Assembly: GCA_019359395.1 (NCBI GenBank)
Contig: JAHHHK010000001.1
Coordinates: forward strand, 372,001 to 436,000
Reading direction: 5' to 3'
Length of the DNA stretch: 64,000 nucleotides
DNA from: Komarekiella atlantica HA4396-MV6
GTDB taxonomy: Bacteria > Cyanobacteriota > Cyanobacteriia > Cyanobacteriales > Nostocaceae
This document shows positions 1 to 8,757 of this stretch, piece by piece (position 1 is the stretch's first letter; each line of letters opens with the position of its first letter). Below the pieces are notes generated by a model. That model did not search any database, was not told the DNA's origin, and saw only the letters and a program-made list of their open reading frames with translations. The position numbers were made by a program, and so were the translations under genes.

Positions 1-1280
1 TTGATGGCTCGCATAGACTTAGTTCTTTAATAGCTTGGATAAATGACGACTATGGTGATAATAAGATTTCTAAGAAATTTTATGATGGAGATATAGAAGA
101 GCAGAAAATTGCTGCTCAAGAGGTAAGGAAAGAAATAAACGAAAGGATAGGTTCTTATAAAAACTATCAATCACTAACACAGCAGCAAGCGCAAGTAAAC
201 CAAAAAATTCTTGAAAGAGCAAGAAACTTGGGTGCTTTGGCTATTCAGCTTCAGTGGGTTGAAGGCAATTCATCTAAAGCAGAGGCTTCATTTTTTAAAA
301 TTAACCAAAAAGCAGCTCCAATCGGTGTAACGGAGATGCGTTTGTTACAAGCAAGAAAGAAGCCTAATGGTGTTGCCGCTCGTGCAATTATAAGAAGTGG
401 TAATGGTCACAAGTATTGGTCAGAGTTTTCGCAAGATAAACAGGATGAAATTGAAAAACTAGCTCAAGAAATACATCAAATTATTTTTGAGCCTAAGCTG
501 AAAAACCCTATGAAAACTACAGATGTTCCAATAGTAGGAAATATATCAACTTCACAAAAAAATGAATTTATCTTAGAATTTGTCAATATAGTTAACAATA
601 TAGAAGTAGAAAAAGAACTGACTCTGGAGGATGATTTAACAGGAGATACAACTGTAAAATTTTTAATCAATTGTCAAAAATTAGCTAAAAGAATAAATGA
701 TAAAGATGCTTCATCTCTTGGGCTTCATCCGCTTATATACTTCTATACTTACGACAGTCGATATAGAGTAGGTTCCTTTTATGGTGTTGTTACCTTGATA
801 TTATATCTAGAAAAAACTAAATCCTATGATAAATTTATAAAATGTCGGAAAAATTTTGAATTTATAATTTGGCAACACGATAATATAGTGCCACAAATTG
901 TAGGTAAGAGTAGTGCAGTCAAGGCACGAGAAAAGGTCAAGGATTTTTATTTTAAAATAATTGAAAAATTAACACAAGGTGTAGATATAAGAAATATTAT
1001 AAAAGAGATTATAGCTGAAAAAACTTTTGGTTCCTTAAAGATGAAACCTAGAGTTAACACAAGTGAAACCCAAAGTAAAAGTTTTTCACGAGAAACTAAA
1101 GCAGCAGCTTTTATTAGAGATGCTTTACCTAAAATTCAAAGATGTAAAATTTGTGGTGGCTATCTCCATAGTCACTCTATATCTATAGATCACAAAACAA
1201 GAAAAGAAGATGGTGGCTTAGGTAATTTAGATAATGCACAGTTGACTCACCCATACTGCAATACAACATTTAAAAATTAA
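1..1280 (+). CDS. DGxHR/DUF262-like protein with C-terminal HNH nuclease domain (5' partial)
   Basis: The reading frame is open from the left edge (first full codon at base 3) to the TAA at 1278-1280, giving about 425 residues; the true start lies outside the window. A start at the TTG at 228 would cut off conserved sequence. The visible N-terminus reads DGSHRLSSLIAWINDD, like the DG(Q/S)HR motif of ParB/DUF262-type (GmrSD-like) proteins, and SFFKINQKAAPIG resembles the F-x-x-IN segment of that group. The last ~55 residues form an HNH-type site: CKICGG, then SIDHKTRKEDGG, then the asparagine of LDNAQLTH, then HPYCN. The domain pairing suggests a restriction-like, DNA-targeting enzyme; that function is inference. 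The gene is visibly AT-rich against its neighbours and has few HIP1 sites, consistent with horizontal acquisition. It converges tail to tail with uvrA across 74 bp. Confidence 0.72.
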   Translation, partial: DGSHRLSSLIAWINDDYGDNKISKKFYDGDIEEQKIAAQEVRKEINERIGSYKNYQSLTQQQAQVNQKILERARNLGALAIQLQWVEGNSSKAEASFFKINQKAAPIGVTEMRLLQARKKPNGVAARAIIRSGNGHKYWSEFSQDKQDEIEKLAQEIHQIIFEPKLKNPMKTTDVPIVGNISTSQKNEFILEFVNIVNNIEVEKELTLEDDLTGDTTVKFLINCQKLAKRINDKDASSLGLHPLIYFYTYDSRYRVGSFYGVVTLILYLEKTKSYDKFIKCRKNFEFIIWQHDNIVPQIVGKSSAVKAREKVKDFYFKIIEKLTQGVDIRNIIKEIIAEKTFGSLKMKPRVNTSETQSKSFSRETKAAAFIRDALPKIQRCKICGGYLHSHSISIDHKTRKEDGGLGNLDNAQLTHPYCNTTFKN

Positions 1281-1354
1281 ATAATCTCAAACTAGGCATA
1301 AAATTTAGAAATAGAATGCTTTACTTTTCTGTAATGCACCCTACTTGGAAAAGA

Positions 1355-4306
1355 CTAAGATTTCATCGCTGGATACTGCTGCAAAACCTGCTGCAAATAT
1401 TGCCCAGTATAAGACCTGGGATTAGCTGCAACTTCCTCTGGTGTGCCTACAGCAATCAATTCTCCGCCTTTATCGCCACCTTCTGGGCCTAAATCTATCA
1501 CCCAATCAGCACAACGAATTACATCTAAGTTGTGTTCAATTACTAATATTGAATTGCCTTTATCTACCAACCGTTGCAATACATCTAATAATTTGTGGAC
1601 ATCGTAAAAAGATAAACCTGTTGTCGGTTCATCTATTAAATAAAGTGTCTTACCTGTGGCGCGTCGTGATAGTTCAGTTGCTAATTTCACCCGCTGTGCT
1701 TCACCACCAGATAAGGTAGTCGCAGGTTGACCAAGTTTAATATAACCTAACCCTACATCAAATAAAGTTTGCAAACGGGCGACAGCTTTAGGTATGTTTT
1801 GAAAAAACTCTAAACTCTCCTCAACTGTCATGTTGAGAACATCAGAAATGGACTTGTCTTTGTACTTTACCTGCAAGGTTTCACGGTTGTATCTTGCACC
1901 TTTACAAATCTCGCATTGCACGTAAACATCAGGTAGAAAGTTCATTTCAATAACATTTACACCCTGTCCGCTACAAGCTTCGCAACGTCCACCTTTAACG
2001 TTGAAGGAAAATTGTCCAGGTTTATAACCTCTAGCTTTGGCTTCTACCGTTTGGGAAAACACATCCCGTACAGCATCAAAAATGCCTGTGTAAGTTGCAG
2101 GGTTAGAACGCGGTGTACGGCCAATGGGGGATTGGTCTATAACGATCGCTTTATCAATAGCATTTAATCCCTGTATCTTATCTAACTCTTTGGGTAAGGG
2201 AACTTTCTTAGTTAGGTGGTGTTGCAGAGATGGGTAGAGTAATTCGTTAATCAGGGTAGATTTACCAGAACCCGAAACACCAGTAACGGCGACGAGTTTA
2301 CCTAGTGGGATTTCTACATCTATGTTTTTTAGATTGTTGCGATTGGCACTTTTGATTACTAAACTGCGCCCATTTCCTTCTCGACGTTTCCCTGGTGTGG
2401 TAATTACCCGCCGTCCTGATAAATATGCACCAGTTAAAGAATCTTCCGCTGCTAGCAACGCCTGGAAATCACCTTGAGCGATAATATTTCCACCGTGAAT
2501 TCCTGCACCAGGGCCAATATCAACTATGTGGTTAGCTGCGCGAATTGTCTCTTCATCGTGCTCGACGACAATTAATGTATTACCTAAATCACGCAACTTA
2601 GTTAAGGTTTTGAGCAGCCGTCCATTATCTCGTTGATGCAAACCAATACTCGGTTCATCTAAAACGTAGAGAACTCCTGTTAAACCAGAACCAATTTGTG
2701 TTGCTAAACGAATTCGCTGTGCTTCGCCACCCGAAAGCGTCATTGCTGGACGGTCAAGAGTCAGGTAATCTAATCCTACATCTAGCAAAAATTGCAATCT
2801 AGCTTTGATTTCTCTGAGTACTAAATCAGCAATTTGTAATTGCCGATCGCTTAACTTTAATTGATCAATTCTCTCCCGACAATCCCGAATTGATACCCCA
2901 GTCAACTCTAAAATTCCATATTGTCCCAACTTCACCGCCAAGGCTTCCGGTTTTAACCGCTTCCCGCCACACACCTCACACGGTTGATCAACTAAATAAT
3001 CCTCTAGCTTTTGCTTAACTATCTCTGAAGCACCTTCATACTGTCTTTGCAGTATGGGAATTACCCCTTTAAAATTCTGTTTCTTATCTCCCTCCTTGGT
3101 TGGTTCTCCATACAAAACTATCTGCTGCTGTTCTACTGTCAGCTTGCTCCAAATAGCCTGTAACTCAAACCCATGAGCCTGTCCCAAACTGTAGAGTAAT
3201 TCCAGATAGTAAGAATTATCTTTTTCTGACCAAGGCGCGATCGCAGCATACAATGGTGATTCTGGATCGGGCACTACCAAATCAGGCGAAAATCTTTTTA
3301 AAGTCCCTATCCCGTGACAGTGAGGACACGCACCATAAGGTGAATTAAACGAGAACAATCGCGGTGATAATTCTTCCATTACCGCCCCATGTTCTGGACA
3401 AGCAAAATTTTCCGAAAAGACTAATTCTTCCTCTTTGTCATTTGTTGTTTGCTCCTGATTATCACCAATGACAATGTTAGCAATACCACCTGATTGTTTT
3501 AGACACGTAGAAAGAGAATCAACCAAACGCTCTTGTATACCAGGTTTTTTTACCAAGCGGTCAATTACAACTTCAATAGTGTGAGTAAAATTTTTATCTA
3601 ATTCAATCGAATCGGACAGTTCTCGCACTTCGCCATTGACGCGCACACGAACAAAACCTTGAGACGCCAAACTAGATAACAGCTTGCGGTGAGTACCTTT
3701 TTTACCTCTGACAACGGGGGCGAGGATTTGGAAGCGGGTGCGATCGCTCAATTCCATAATCCGATCAACCATCTCATCAATTGTCTGGGGTGAGATACAG
3801 CGATCGCAAATCGGACAATGGGGTTCACCAGCACGACCAAACAACAGCCGCAAATAGTCATAAATCTCCGTTACTGTGCCAACAGTGGAACGGGGATTAT
3901 GAGAAGTTGATTTTTGGTCAATGGAAATCGCTGGACTTAAGCCTTCAATCGCCTCCACATCCGGCTTATCCAATTGTCCTAAAAATTGCCGCGCGTAGGC
4001 ACTGAGGGATTCCACGTAGCGCCGCTGCCCTTCAGCAAAAATGGTATCAAAAGCTAAGGAAGACTTGCCCGAACCAGAAACGCCAGTAAACACAATTAGG
4101 CGATCGCGCGGTAATTCCAAGTCAATATTTTTCAGATTATGCTGCCTAGCACCCCGAATCCGAATGGTATTCTGGCTATTGTGGTTGGGGTGCGGAAGAT
4201 GTCCATTTAGAAGAGAAGTCTGAGCAGAGGTTTCCTCTGTTAGCGTTAGCTCCTCGCGGAGCGAGGCTCGGAACTTCGGGGATGCGGCTAGCTGTTGATC
4301 TGACAT
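1355..4306 (-). CDS. uvrA: UvrABC system protein A (excinuclease ABC subunit A)
   Basis: ATPase of nucleotide excision repair that finds DNA damage with UvrB. Both ABC modules are present: first Walker A GVSGSGKSSLAFDTIFAEGQ, first signature LSGGEAQRIRLATQIG, Walker B VLYVLDEPSIGLHQRD; second Walker A GVSGSGKSTL, signature LSGGEAQRVKLATELS, Walker B LYLIDEPTTGL. Zinc-binding cysteine clusters CPICDRC, CPHCHG and CEACSGQG-CEICKG are visible. It is 983 residues against about 940-970 for the family. The excess lies before IRIRGARQHNLKN, where residues 8-24 are encoded by a palindrome-rich stretch that looks like an inserted short repeat. The ATG at 4306 is the only convincing start. It stands alone on the minus strand, divergent from a Uma2 gene. 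Confidence 0.97.
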   Translation of the reverse strand: MSDQQLAASPKFRASLREELTLTEETSAQTSLLNGHLPHPNHNSQNTIRIRGARQHNLKNIDLELPRDRLIVFTGVSGSGKSSLAFDTIFAEGQRRYVESLSAYARQFLGQLDKPDVEAIEGLSPAISIDQKSTSHNPRSTVGTVTEIYDYLRLLFGRAGEPHCPICDRCISPQTIDEMVDRIMELSDRTRFQILAPVVRGKKGTHRKLLSSLASQGFVRVRVNGEVRELSDSIELDKNFTHTIEVVIDRLVKKPGIQERLVDSLSTCLKQSGGIANIVIGDNQEQTTNDKEEELVFSENFACPEHGAVMEELSPRLFSFNSPYGACPHCHGIGTLKRFSPDLVVPDPESPLYAAIAPWSEKDNSYYLELLYSLGQAHGFELQAIWSKLTVEQQQIVLYGEPTKEGDKKQNFKGVIPILQRQYEGASEIVKQKLEDYLVDQPCEVCGGKRLKPEALAVKLGQYGILELTGVSIRDCRERIDQLKLSDRQLQIADLVLREIKARLQFLLDVGLDYLTLDRPAMTLSGGEAQRIRLATQIGSGLTGVLYVLDEPSIGLHQRDNGRLLKTLTKLRDLGNTLIVVEHDEETIRAANHIVDIGPGAGIHGGNIIAQGDFQALLAAEDSLTGAYLSGRRVITTPGKRREGNGRSLVIKSANRNNLKNIDVEIPLGKLVAVTGVSGSGKSTLINELLYPSLQHHLTKKVPLPKELDKIQGLNAIDKAIVIDQSPIGRTPRSNPATYTGIFDAVRDVFSQTVEAKARGYKPGQFSFNVKGGRCEACSGQGVNVIEMNFLPDVYVQCEICKGARYNRETLQVKYKDKSISDVLNMTVEESLEFFQNIPKAVARLQTLFDVGLGYIKLGQPATTLSGGEAQRVKLATELSRRATGKTLYLIDEPTTGLSFYDVHKLLDVLQRLVDKGNSILVIEHNLDVIRCADWVIDLGPEGGDKGGELIAVGTPEEVAANPRSYTGQYLQQVLQQYPAMKS
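4234..4285. repeat. Short palindromic repeat inside the uvrA 5' coding region
   Basis: The stretch contains the palindrome GCTCCTCGCGGAGC with flanking GTTAGCGTTAG and CGGAACTTCGGGG, similar in character to the short dispersed repeats elsewhere in this window. It is in frame and encodes roughly residues 8-24 of UvrA, outside the conserved fold. Boundaries are approximate because no uninterrupted homologue can be aligned here. Confidence 0.4.
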
Positions 4307-4488
4307 ATCGGCAGGCTAATGGTGAGAGGCGGCGTGAAACAGTCCTTAATAATACTATCTTTATTACGGTTATGGTAGAACAATAGTACTGTTTTTGTGG
4401 CGATCGCTCTAGATTCATGCCGCAGACATCCTCCTGTATCTGCTAATTTGGAAGCATTACGACTAAACATCCTGCTAAGGGCGAAGCT

Positions 4489-5235
4489 ATGGTATCTCAA
4501 ATCCAACCGCAGACCCAGCCAGAGGTCATATACCCAGATTGTGACGGACAACCAGTGGCAAATAATACCATACAGTTTCGCTGGATAGTCGAGATTCAGC
4601 AGAATTTAGATTGGCTATTTGCTGAAGATCCTAACGTATTTGTCGCAGGGGATTTGTTTTGGTATCCCGTTGAGGGACGTAATACCATTGTCAACGCCCC
4701 AGATATCATGGTGGTATTAGGTAGACCAAAAGGCGATCGCCTCTCTTACATGCAATGGAAAGAAGGGGGAATTGCACCGCAAGTGGTATTTGAAATTCTC
4801 TCTCCCAGCAATACACCAAATGAAATGGACAAAAAATTACTTTTCTATGATCGCTACGGAGTAGAAGAGTACTACATTTACGATCCTGACAAGAATAACT
4901 TGCGGGGTTGGCTGCGTGGTGAAGACGGCTTGGATGTCATTTCTCAAATGGCAGATTGGGTAAGTCCTCGGTTAAAAATTCGGTTTACTCCATCACCAGA
5001 GAGTTTGGATTTATATCGCCCTGACGGAGAACGTTTTTTGACCTATAAGGAAATTTCTCAAAGGTTAGAACAAGAACGACAACGCGCCGAACAAGAACGA
5101 CAACGCGCCGAACAAGCAGAACAAGCCAGAAGAGATGCCATACCCCAACTGTTGCAGATGGGTTTGAGTGTAGAGCAAATTGCCCAAGCTTTGAGTTTAT
5201 CAGTGGAAGAAGTACGAACCCTTACTCAGGAGTAA
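4489..5235 (+). CDS. Uma2 family (DUF820) putative restriction endonuclease-fold protein
   Basis: 248 residues. Uma2 proteins have a PD-(D/E)XK nuclease fold and are strongly expanded in cyanobacteria; their cellular role is unknown. The fold signature is visible as APDIMVVLG followed by VVFEILSPSN and the strand EEYYIYDPDKN. The C-terminal part is a charged coiled coil made of the repeated unit EQERQRA, ending in the motif QLLQMGLSVEQIAQALSLS-VEEV. The next gene and the Uma2 gene at 14447 carry a similar tail. The ATG at 4489 has AAGGGCGAAG just upstream. It is followed after 63 bp by a second Uma2 gene on the same strand, with near-identical DNA at their 3' ends. Confidence 0.88.
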   Translation: MVSQIQPQTQPEVIYPDCDGQPVANNTIQFRWIVEIQQNLDWLFAEDPNVFVAGDLFWYPVEGRNTIVNAPDIMVVLGRPKGDRLSYMQWKEGGIAPQVVFEILSPSNTPNEMDKKLLFYDRYGVEEYYIYDPDKNNLRGWLRGEDGLDVISQMADWVSPRLKIRFTPSPESLDLYRPDGERFLTYKEISQRLEQERQRAEQERQRAEQAEQARRDAIPQLLQMGLSVEQIAQALSLSVEEVRTLTQE

Positions 5236-5298
5236 CGCCGTGTGCAATTTTTTAATCGGGCAATTAGAAATTGAAGTTGTAATTGAGATATTCTGATT

Positions 5299-6066
5299 AT
5301 GCTAGCCAACGCCGCCACCTATAAAGTTACCTGGGAAAAGTTACCCGATGATTTTGTTTTAGATGACGAGCCAGTGGATAACATTAATCAACCAGCCTTG
5401 GCTGCGGCGTTAACAGAGAGCTTAGAATTAGCTCGAAGATTGCCAGCTAATGCTTTAACTATAACTAACTACGGTATTTGCGCCACCTTAAATAATCGGT
5501 TCGTAGTCAAAGCACCAGATTGGGGATATGTACCATCAATTCGGGTGTCAAGAGAGGAGGTTAAGCGCAGTTATACCCCACGACTTCAAGGGGATGCGCC
5601 GATAATTATAATGGAATTTCTCTCAGACACCGAAGGTAGTGAATATTCTAGCAAACCGACTTATCCTCCTGGTAAATGGTTTTATTACGAGCAAGTTTTA
5701 CAAGTACCAAACTATGCCATTTTTGAACCAGATACCGGAGTTTTAGAAGTTTATCACCTAGATAATTCAGGACATTATCAACTGGAACCCGCAGACGTAA
5801 GTAACCGTTACTGGATTGCTGAAATGAGCCTATTTTTAGGCGTATGGCAGGGAGTTCGAGAAAACCGTACAGGTTATTGGTTACGCTGGTGGGATGAAAA
5901 TAGAGAGTTATTGTTGTGGGGTTCGGAGTTAGCAGCAAAAGAACAGCAAGAAAAAGATGCTGCTCAACAACGCGCCGAACAAGAAAGACAAGCTAGACTG
6001 AACGCTGTACCCCAATTGTTGCAGATGGGTTTGAGTGTAGAGCAAATTGCCCAAGCTTTAAGTTGA
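5299..6066 (+). CDS. Uma2 family protein, C-terminus clipped by an early stop
   Basis: 255 residues, Uma2/DUF820 type. The core has KAPDWGYVPSIR and PIIIMEFLSDTEGSE, followed by NYAIFEPDTGVLEVY. The C-terminal coiled coil (KEQQEKDAAQQRAEQERQ) and QLLQMGLSVEQIAQALS match the upstream Uma2 gene almost base for base. In this copy the frame ends at TGA (6064-6066) where the upstream copy has TTA, so the last residues (SVEEV and following) are lost although their DNA remains just downstream. The stop removes only the tail helix and leaves the nuclease fold intact, so the protein may still be made. It probably shares its origin, and perhaps a transcript, with the preceding gene. Confidence 0.85.
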   Translation: MLANAATYKVTWEKLPDDFVLDDEPVDNINQPALAAALTESLELARRLPANALTITNYGICATLNNRFVVKAPDWGYVPSIRVSREEVKRSYTPRLQGDAPIIIMEFLSDTEGSEYSSKPTYPPGKWFYYEQVLQVPNYAIFEPDTGVLEVYHLDNSGHYQLEPADVSNRYWIAEMSLFLGVWQGVRENRTGYWLRWWDENRELLLWGSELAAKEQQEKDAAQQRAEQERQARLNAVPQLLQMGLSVEQIAQALS

Positions 6067-6234
6067 TCAGTGGAAGAAGTGTGTAGGCGTAGCCCATCGT
6101 AGATATCGCTTGCTCAACAAGAATTAATTTTCTCTTAAATTAATAAGTGCGATGTCTATCACAGGCTACGCTTACGCATTGTCAACTAAAGAAAGTAGCA
6201 ATAAATATCTTTGCAGTAAGTAAATCCGACATTA

Positions 6235-6493
6235 GAACTCGGAACTTCGTGTTCGGAACTCGGAACTTCATGCTCAGAACTCGGAACTTCATGCTCAGAA
6301 CTCGGAACTTCATGCTCGGAACTCGGAATTTCATGCTCAGAACTCGGAATTTCATGCTCAGAACTCGGAACTTCGTGTTCGGAACTCGGAACTTCATGCT
6401 CAGAACTTGGAACTTCATGCTCAGAACTTGGAACTTCGTGTTCAAAACTTGGAACTTCGTGTTCAGAACTCGGAACTTCATGCTCAGAACTCC
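6235..6493. repeat. Array of 21-bp tandem repeats, 12 full units
   Basis: Twelve consecutive 21-bp units run from 6235 to 6486, then a partial unit. Each is close to GAACTCGGAACTTC followed by ATGCTCA or GTGTTCG. The units vary at only a few positions, and two main variants alternate. Because 21 is a multiple of three, frames on both strands stay open across the array and give heptapeptide ORFs (RTRNFML on plus, MKFRVLS on minus). Neither has a convincing start region or non-repeat domain, so I annotate DNA repeats rather than genes. Confidence 0.9.
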
Positions 6494-6640
6494 GATTGCG
6501 TCCCTTCGTGATTAAGCGATGTCTACGACGAGCTACGCCTACGGATAGCGCAGCGTAAAGCCTGCGGCATGGCTTCTCTACGAGACACTACACGTAGCTT
6601 GCTTCCCCGTAAGGGTACGCTTATAGCGATGCAGGAGCGT
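6494..6640. repeat. Short dispersed palindromic repeats (GTAGCTTGCTTCCCCGTA type)
   Basis: This non-coding stretch is built of short palindromic modules: GCGATGTCTACGACG, CTTCTCTACGAGACAC, and at 6593-6620 a copy of the ACGTAGCTTGCTTCCCCGTA..GGGTACGC element. The same element recurs at about 15273, 25847 and 51631. It ends in the heptad-like ATTACGAATTACGAATT. I see no coding potential between the 21-bp array and the next gene's stop codon. Confidence 0.7.
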
Positions 6641-6649
6641 CATTACGAA

Positions 6650-7282
6650 TTACGAATTATTTTGACGGATTAAATGAGCTAAGCGCTTTAACACTTTGAC
6701 AACTGTATGTAGGTCATCCCCACGATTAAGCGACAGTGTGTAAGATAATGCATATCTCGATGTACCCTGTTTCGTCAATTTAATAAATTGAAACTCCCGA
6801 CCATTGGTTACAAAACCATAGGTAGGTTTATCATCACCAGGATTAGCCAACATATAAGCTAATGCTTGAGGAATTGCTACCTCTAAAGAGTATTCTGCTC
6901 GTTTCGCTTCAATTACGAGAACCCAAAATGGAGGATGAAACGCCAAAATGTCAATACGTCCTCGGATAATTGTGCCTTCATCTTCAGAAGAAATTTTGAC
7001 TTCTTGCTCAGAGGCAATGTAAAAAGGCGGTTGATAAAAACCTGCCAAACGCAATAGTGGAGATAGCACCACCATTTTGACTACAGGTTCCAAAATAGGA
7101 TATTTCGATAGATGCAAATATTCTGCCTTGACTTCGTTGAGGGATTGCTTTTCCAAGTCACTCAACTCAGGTAAATCATGCTGCCACTCTGAAAAAAACT
7201 GTTCGTCATCTGCAAGTTGTAGCCCAAATTTATCAATGAGTTCAGCTAAGGTAATATCTTTTCCTTGAATAACTTGAACCAT
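6650..7282 (-). CDS. HsdR N-terminal/PD-(D/E)XK-like nuclease domain protein
   Basis: 210 residues, resembling stand-alone cyanobacterial proteins annotated as type I restriction enzyme R subunit N-terminal domain. The nuclease-like core is visible as RGRIDILAF followed by FWVLVIEAKR, the D...ExK arrangement, and then AIPQALAYML and YGFVTNGREFQFIKL. No helicase or methylase partner is adjacent and the length is that of the solo form, so a complete restriction system is not present. The ATG at 7282 begins MVQVIQGKDITLAEL. Role unknown; DNA binding or cleavage is inferred from the fold only. Confidence 0.72.
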   Translation of the reverse strand: MVQVIQGKDITLAELIDKFGLQLADDEQFFSEWQHDLPELSDLEKQSLNEVKAEYLHLSKYPILEPVVKMVVLSPLLRLAGFYQPPFYIASEQEVKISSEDEGTIIRGRIDILAFHPPFWVLVIEAKRAEYSLEVAIPQALAYMLANPGDDKPTYGFVTNGREFQFIKLTKQGTSRYALSYTLSLNRGDDLHTVVKVLKRLAHLIRQNNS

Positions 7283-7405
7283 TTATCTGTACCTTTTAGT
7301 TGAATGGTACTCGAAGATAAAAATCCTTCATGTCTTCCTATTAAATGTAATTTATTAATTTTTAACCCCCAGGCGATCGCTCCACATATAAGGCAGACGC
7401 TACAG

Positions 7406-8656
7406 TTAGGGCTGAACTTCGCGCAGCCGACGCTCCAAAAAGCGGCGTTCGCTCTCATTAGTGACTAGCACGAGCGCGATCGCATAGCTCTGTGCGGCTG
7501 ATGCTGAGGCTCCGATGCGGCGTAGCAGATCGGCACGCGCGGCGTGAAATAGATGGTAGCCATCAAGTTGGGGGGCAAGCCCATCGATGAGTTCAAGCGC
7601 TGTCTGAGGATTGTCTACCATAGAGATCGCCACCGCTCGGTTTAGCGACACAATCGGCGAAGGCTGCAAGCGTTCGAGCAAATCGTAGAGGTGGACAATT
7701 TGTAACCAGTCCGTTTCTTGTGCCCGTACCGCCTGACAATGTAGTGCTGCGATCGCCGCTTGTACTGCAAACGAACCAATCTCGCCCCGCAGTGCCTCCT
7801 CAACCAACGGCAGCGCCTCAGCAATCTGCTGTTGGTTCCAGCGACGACGATCTTGATCTTCGAGCAGGACAAGATCGCCAGCCTCATCAAGACGAGCATC
7901 GCGGCGTGAGTCGTGCAGCAACATGAGCGCAACCAGCGCAGTAACTTCCGCTGGCGGTGGTGTCATCAACGTCCTCACGAGGCGACCCAGCCGGATGGCT
8001 TCTGTACAGAGGTCGGCTCTCACCATTGCCTCACCCCTTGTTGCCGCGTAGCCTTCGTTGAAAATAAGATAGATCACCGTCAGCACTGCCTCCACTCGCG
8101 CCGACAGATCAGTTGTGTCCGGCACTGTATAGGGAATACCCGCATCCCGAATCTTGCGCTTGGCACGCACCAGCCGTTGCGCCATTGTCACTGTGGGTAC
8201 AAGAAACGCCCGTGCGATTTCATCCGTCTCAAGTCCGCCTAACATCCGCAGCGTCAGAGCAACCTGAGCCTCGATCGCCAGGGCTGGGTGACAGCAAGTG
8301 AAGATCAGTCGTAGGCGATCGTCTGGAATTTCATCGGTGTCATAGGTTGCCTCCTGGCTCGTTGGGATTAACCCGGATGCAGCGTACCATTCCAATTTTT
8401 CCGTCAGCCGCGTCCGGCGTCGCAGGCGATCAATGGCTTTGTATCGGGCTGTTTTGATAATCCATGCACGGGGGAAATCAGGAACGCCCGTGGACTGCCA
8501 CTGATTCACGGCGGCTGTAAAGGCTTCCTGTGCCGCCTCTTCAGCCACGTCGAAATCTCCAACCAGCCGGATCAAGGTGGCGACAATCCGACCCCACTGG
8601 GCGCGATAAACAGAGGCGATCGCTTGGGTTACATCTGATTCTGCGTTTGAAGCCAT
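7406..8656 (-). CDS. ECF-type RNA polymerase sigma factor with C-terminal extension (ECF42-like)
   Basis: About 416 residues from the ATG at 8656 ([18 protein letters not shown]). An upstream in-frame start at 8719 would add 21 residues lying inside the promoter repeat, so 8656 is preferred. Sigma region 2 is visible as [19 protein letters not shown] and [20 protein letters not shown], region 4 as [20 protein letters not shown] and [13 protein letters not shown]. The long C-terminal half ([12 protein letters not shown] ... [20 protein letters not shown] ... [17 protein letters not shown]) is the TPR-like extension characteristic of group ECF42, which is typically linked to DGPF/YCII genes; one such gene lies divergently at 9120. 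The base composition is visibly more GC-rich than the neighbours, suggesting transfer. A symmetric ECF42-like promoter site is centred about 40 bp upstream. Confidence 0.9.
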   Translation of the reverse strand: MASNAESDVTQAIASVYRAQWGRIVATLIRLVGDFDVAEEAAQEAFTAAVNQWQSTGVPDFPRAWIIKTARYKAIDRLRRRTRLTEKLEWYAASGLIPTSQEATYDTDEIPDDRLRLIFTCCHPALAIEAQVALTLRMLGGLETDEIARAFLVPTVTMAQRLVRAKRKIRDAGIPYTVPDTTDLSARVEAVLTVIYLIFNEGYAATRGEAMVRADLCTEAIRLGRLVRTLMTPPPAEVTALVALMLLHDSRRDARLDEAGDLVLLEDQDRRRWNQQQIAEALPLVEEALRGEIGSFAVQAAIAALHCQAVRAQETDWLQIVHLYDLLERLQPSPIVSLNRAVAISMVDNPQTALELIDGLAPQLDGYHLFHAARADLLRRIGASASAAQSYAIALVLVTNESERRFLERRLREVQP

Positions 8657-8680
8657 AGCTGACAAGAAAAAATTTTTGGC

Positions 8681-8743
8681 GAGGTGTCGATTTAAGCGAT
8701 CGCCGTTCGACTTACCCACAAAGGGAAATAACAGAGGTCAACC
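8681..8743 (+). repeat. Promoter-leader direct repeat, copy 1
   Basis: About 63 bp, nearly identical to 9055-9117 in the same orientation: the promoter motif, the leader and a Shine-Dalgarno-like GAGG are all repeated. In copy 2 the repeat runs directly into the DGPF gene start; here it runs into a MITE and no gene follows. It looks like a duplicated leader that has lost its gene, or a duplication that accompanied a rearrangement. Confidence 0.8.
8685..8711. promoter_or_regulatory. Near-palindromic ECF42-like promoter, copy 1
   Basis: TGTCGA (8685-8690), 17 bp, then CGAC (8708-8711) matches the bipartite target I recall for ECF42 sigma factors (-35 TGTCGA, -10 CGA plus pyrimidine-type). Read on the minus strand the same DNA gives AGTCGA, 17 bp, CGAC. 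It could therefore fire in both directions: minus toward the sigma gene whose ATG is at 8656, plus toward the repeat region. The assignment rests on motif recognition and position only. Confidence 0.55.
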
Positions 8744-8757
8744 TCGATTGTATCTAA

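Noticed and set aside
6147-6515. 122-residue plus-strand ORF and 99-residue minus-strand ORF across the 21-bp array
   Set aside because: Both consist almost only of a heptapeptide produced by the 21-bp period, have no ribosome site or unique domain, and exist on both strands at once.
7246-7458. 70-residue minus-strand ORF between the HsdR-N-like and sigma genes
   Set aside because: It overlaps both neighbours in a different frame and shows no conserved pattern.
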